23,912 bases of DNA from JBGPJM01 sp041485385 (GTDB lineage Bacteria > Planctomycetota > Phycisphaerae > Phycisphaerales > UBA1924). Shown here piece by piece: positions 23,549 through 23,912 of this stretch (positions are counted from its first letter, which is position 1; every line of letters starts with the position of its first letter). The stretch is from positions 1-23,912 of the forward strand of contig JBGPJM010000055.1 of assembly GCA_041485385.1 (NCBI GenBank), read 5' to 3'. The position numbers and the translations under genes were made by a program. The notes below the pieces were generated by a model, which saw nothing but the letters and a program-made list of their open reading frames with translations, was not told the origin of the DNA and searched no databases.

Positions 23549-23912
23549 TGGGCGCTGTCCTTTCCGTGGGAAAGTTGAGGAGCCGAGCCGGGCGACTCTG
23601 CCCGGGCGACCCCAGCGGTATGTGAGGCAAAGTATATCCGCCAATGCCCGACGCGGCCCCGAGGGGCGAGGAAGTCCGGCATCGCGTCACACGCGGCCAT
23701 CTGGGCAGCCGCGGCAACCAGCCACCCTGAACGGTGGAGCCAACTTGCGCGCGCAGAACAGGCGCGCCCGGCGCGCGCAAAAGCGCAAACCTCACAATTT
23801 TCTTCTCCTTGCGCCACAAGCACTTACGCGTCTCGACCCCCGCCGATTTCCCATTCTGCGCGCGCAAACAGGACCGACCGCCCATAGGTAGAGGGACCAA
23901 CAAACCGCGCCC
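23549..23912. other. Upstream region of rplI
   Basis: No gene is supported. On the minus strand TATACT (23631-23636) is a candidate -10 about 83 bases before the rplI start, without a clear -35. A 6-bp hairpin, CCGGGC/GCCCGG, lies in the leader at 23588-23605. Two perfect TGCGCGCGCA palindromes occur at 23746-23755 and 23857-23866, both followed by an almost identical AACAGG, with a further GCGCGCGCAA at 23771-23780. Confidence 0.45.

Overview
This window is GC-rich bacterial chromosome. The gene set points to Planctomycetota, most likely the Phycisphaerae side. It has a DUF1800/DUF1501 pair with a Tat signal, an ECF sigma factor coupled to a membrane Ser/Thr kinase, an odd sigma-70 factor, and an HTH family ending in a 'DWMLLGRGPM'-like motif. 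That placement is an inference from gene content; there is no rRNA gene here to confirm it. I see no tRNA, rRNA, CRISPR array, prophage or insertion sequence.

Layout. (1) 1-298 holds helically phased A-tracts, followed by a two-gene plus-strand operon for DUF1800 and DUF1501 proteins (299-3212). (2) A minus-strand block (3227-10607) contains, in transcription order, a superoxide dismutase, a membrane-anchored esterase with a starch-binding-like domain, rsmB, a PTS IIA (PtsN-like) protein, ispA and dxs. The last two are consecutive steps of isoprenoid supply. (3) A regulatory gap of about 560 bp precedes a plus-strand sigma-70 family factor that ends in a clear intrinsic terminator (12286-12313). 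mscL follows, with a candidate promoter. (4) An ECF sigma factor and a transmembrane Ser/Thr kinase, joined by a one-base stop/start overlap, lie on the minus strand (13117-16190). Divergent from them are a small exported Trp-rich protein and an HTH gene interrupted by one in-frame TGA. (5) A plus-strand group (17524-22628) encodes a PilT-type ATPase, a membrane-anchored GspE/PilB relative with degenerate nucleotide-binding motifs, and a CvpA-like membrane protein with a very large C-terminal region. (6) rplI, with a long Lys-rich extension, runs on the minus strand at the right end.

Two clusters deserve most attention. The first is the PilT / degenerate GspE / CvpA-like trio, which looks like a non-standard secretion or pilus-type machine in which one ATPase seems to have become a membrane scaffold. 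The second is the ECF sigma/kinase pair facing an exported peptide and a broken HTH gene. A third theme is short non-coding structure: A-tract curvature, operator-like palindromes, a nested hairpin, a 9-nt periodic intergenic repeat, and a candidate leaderless start at ispA.
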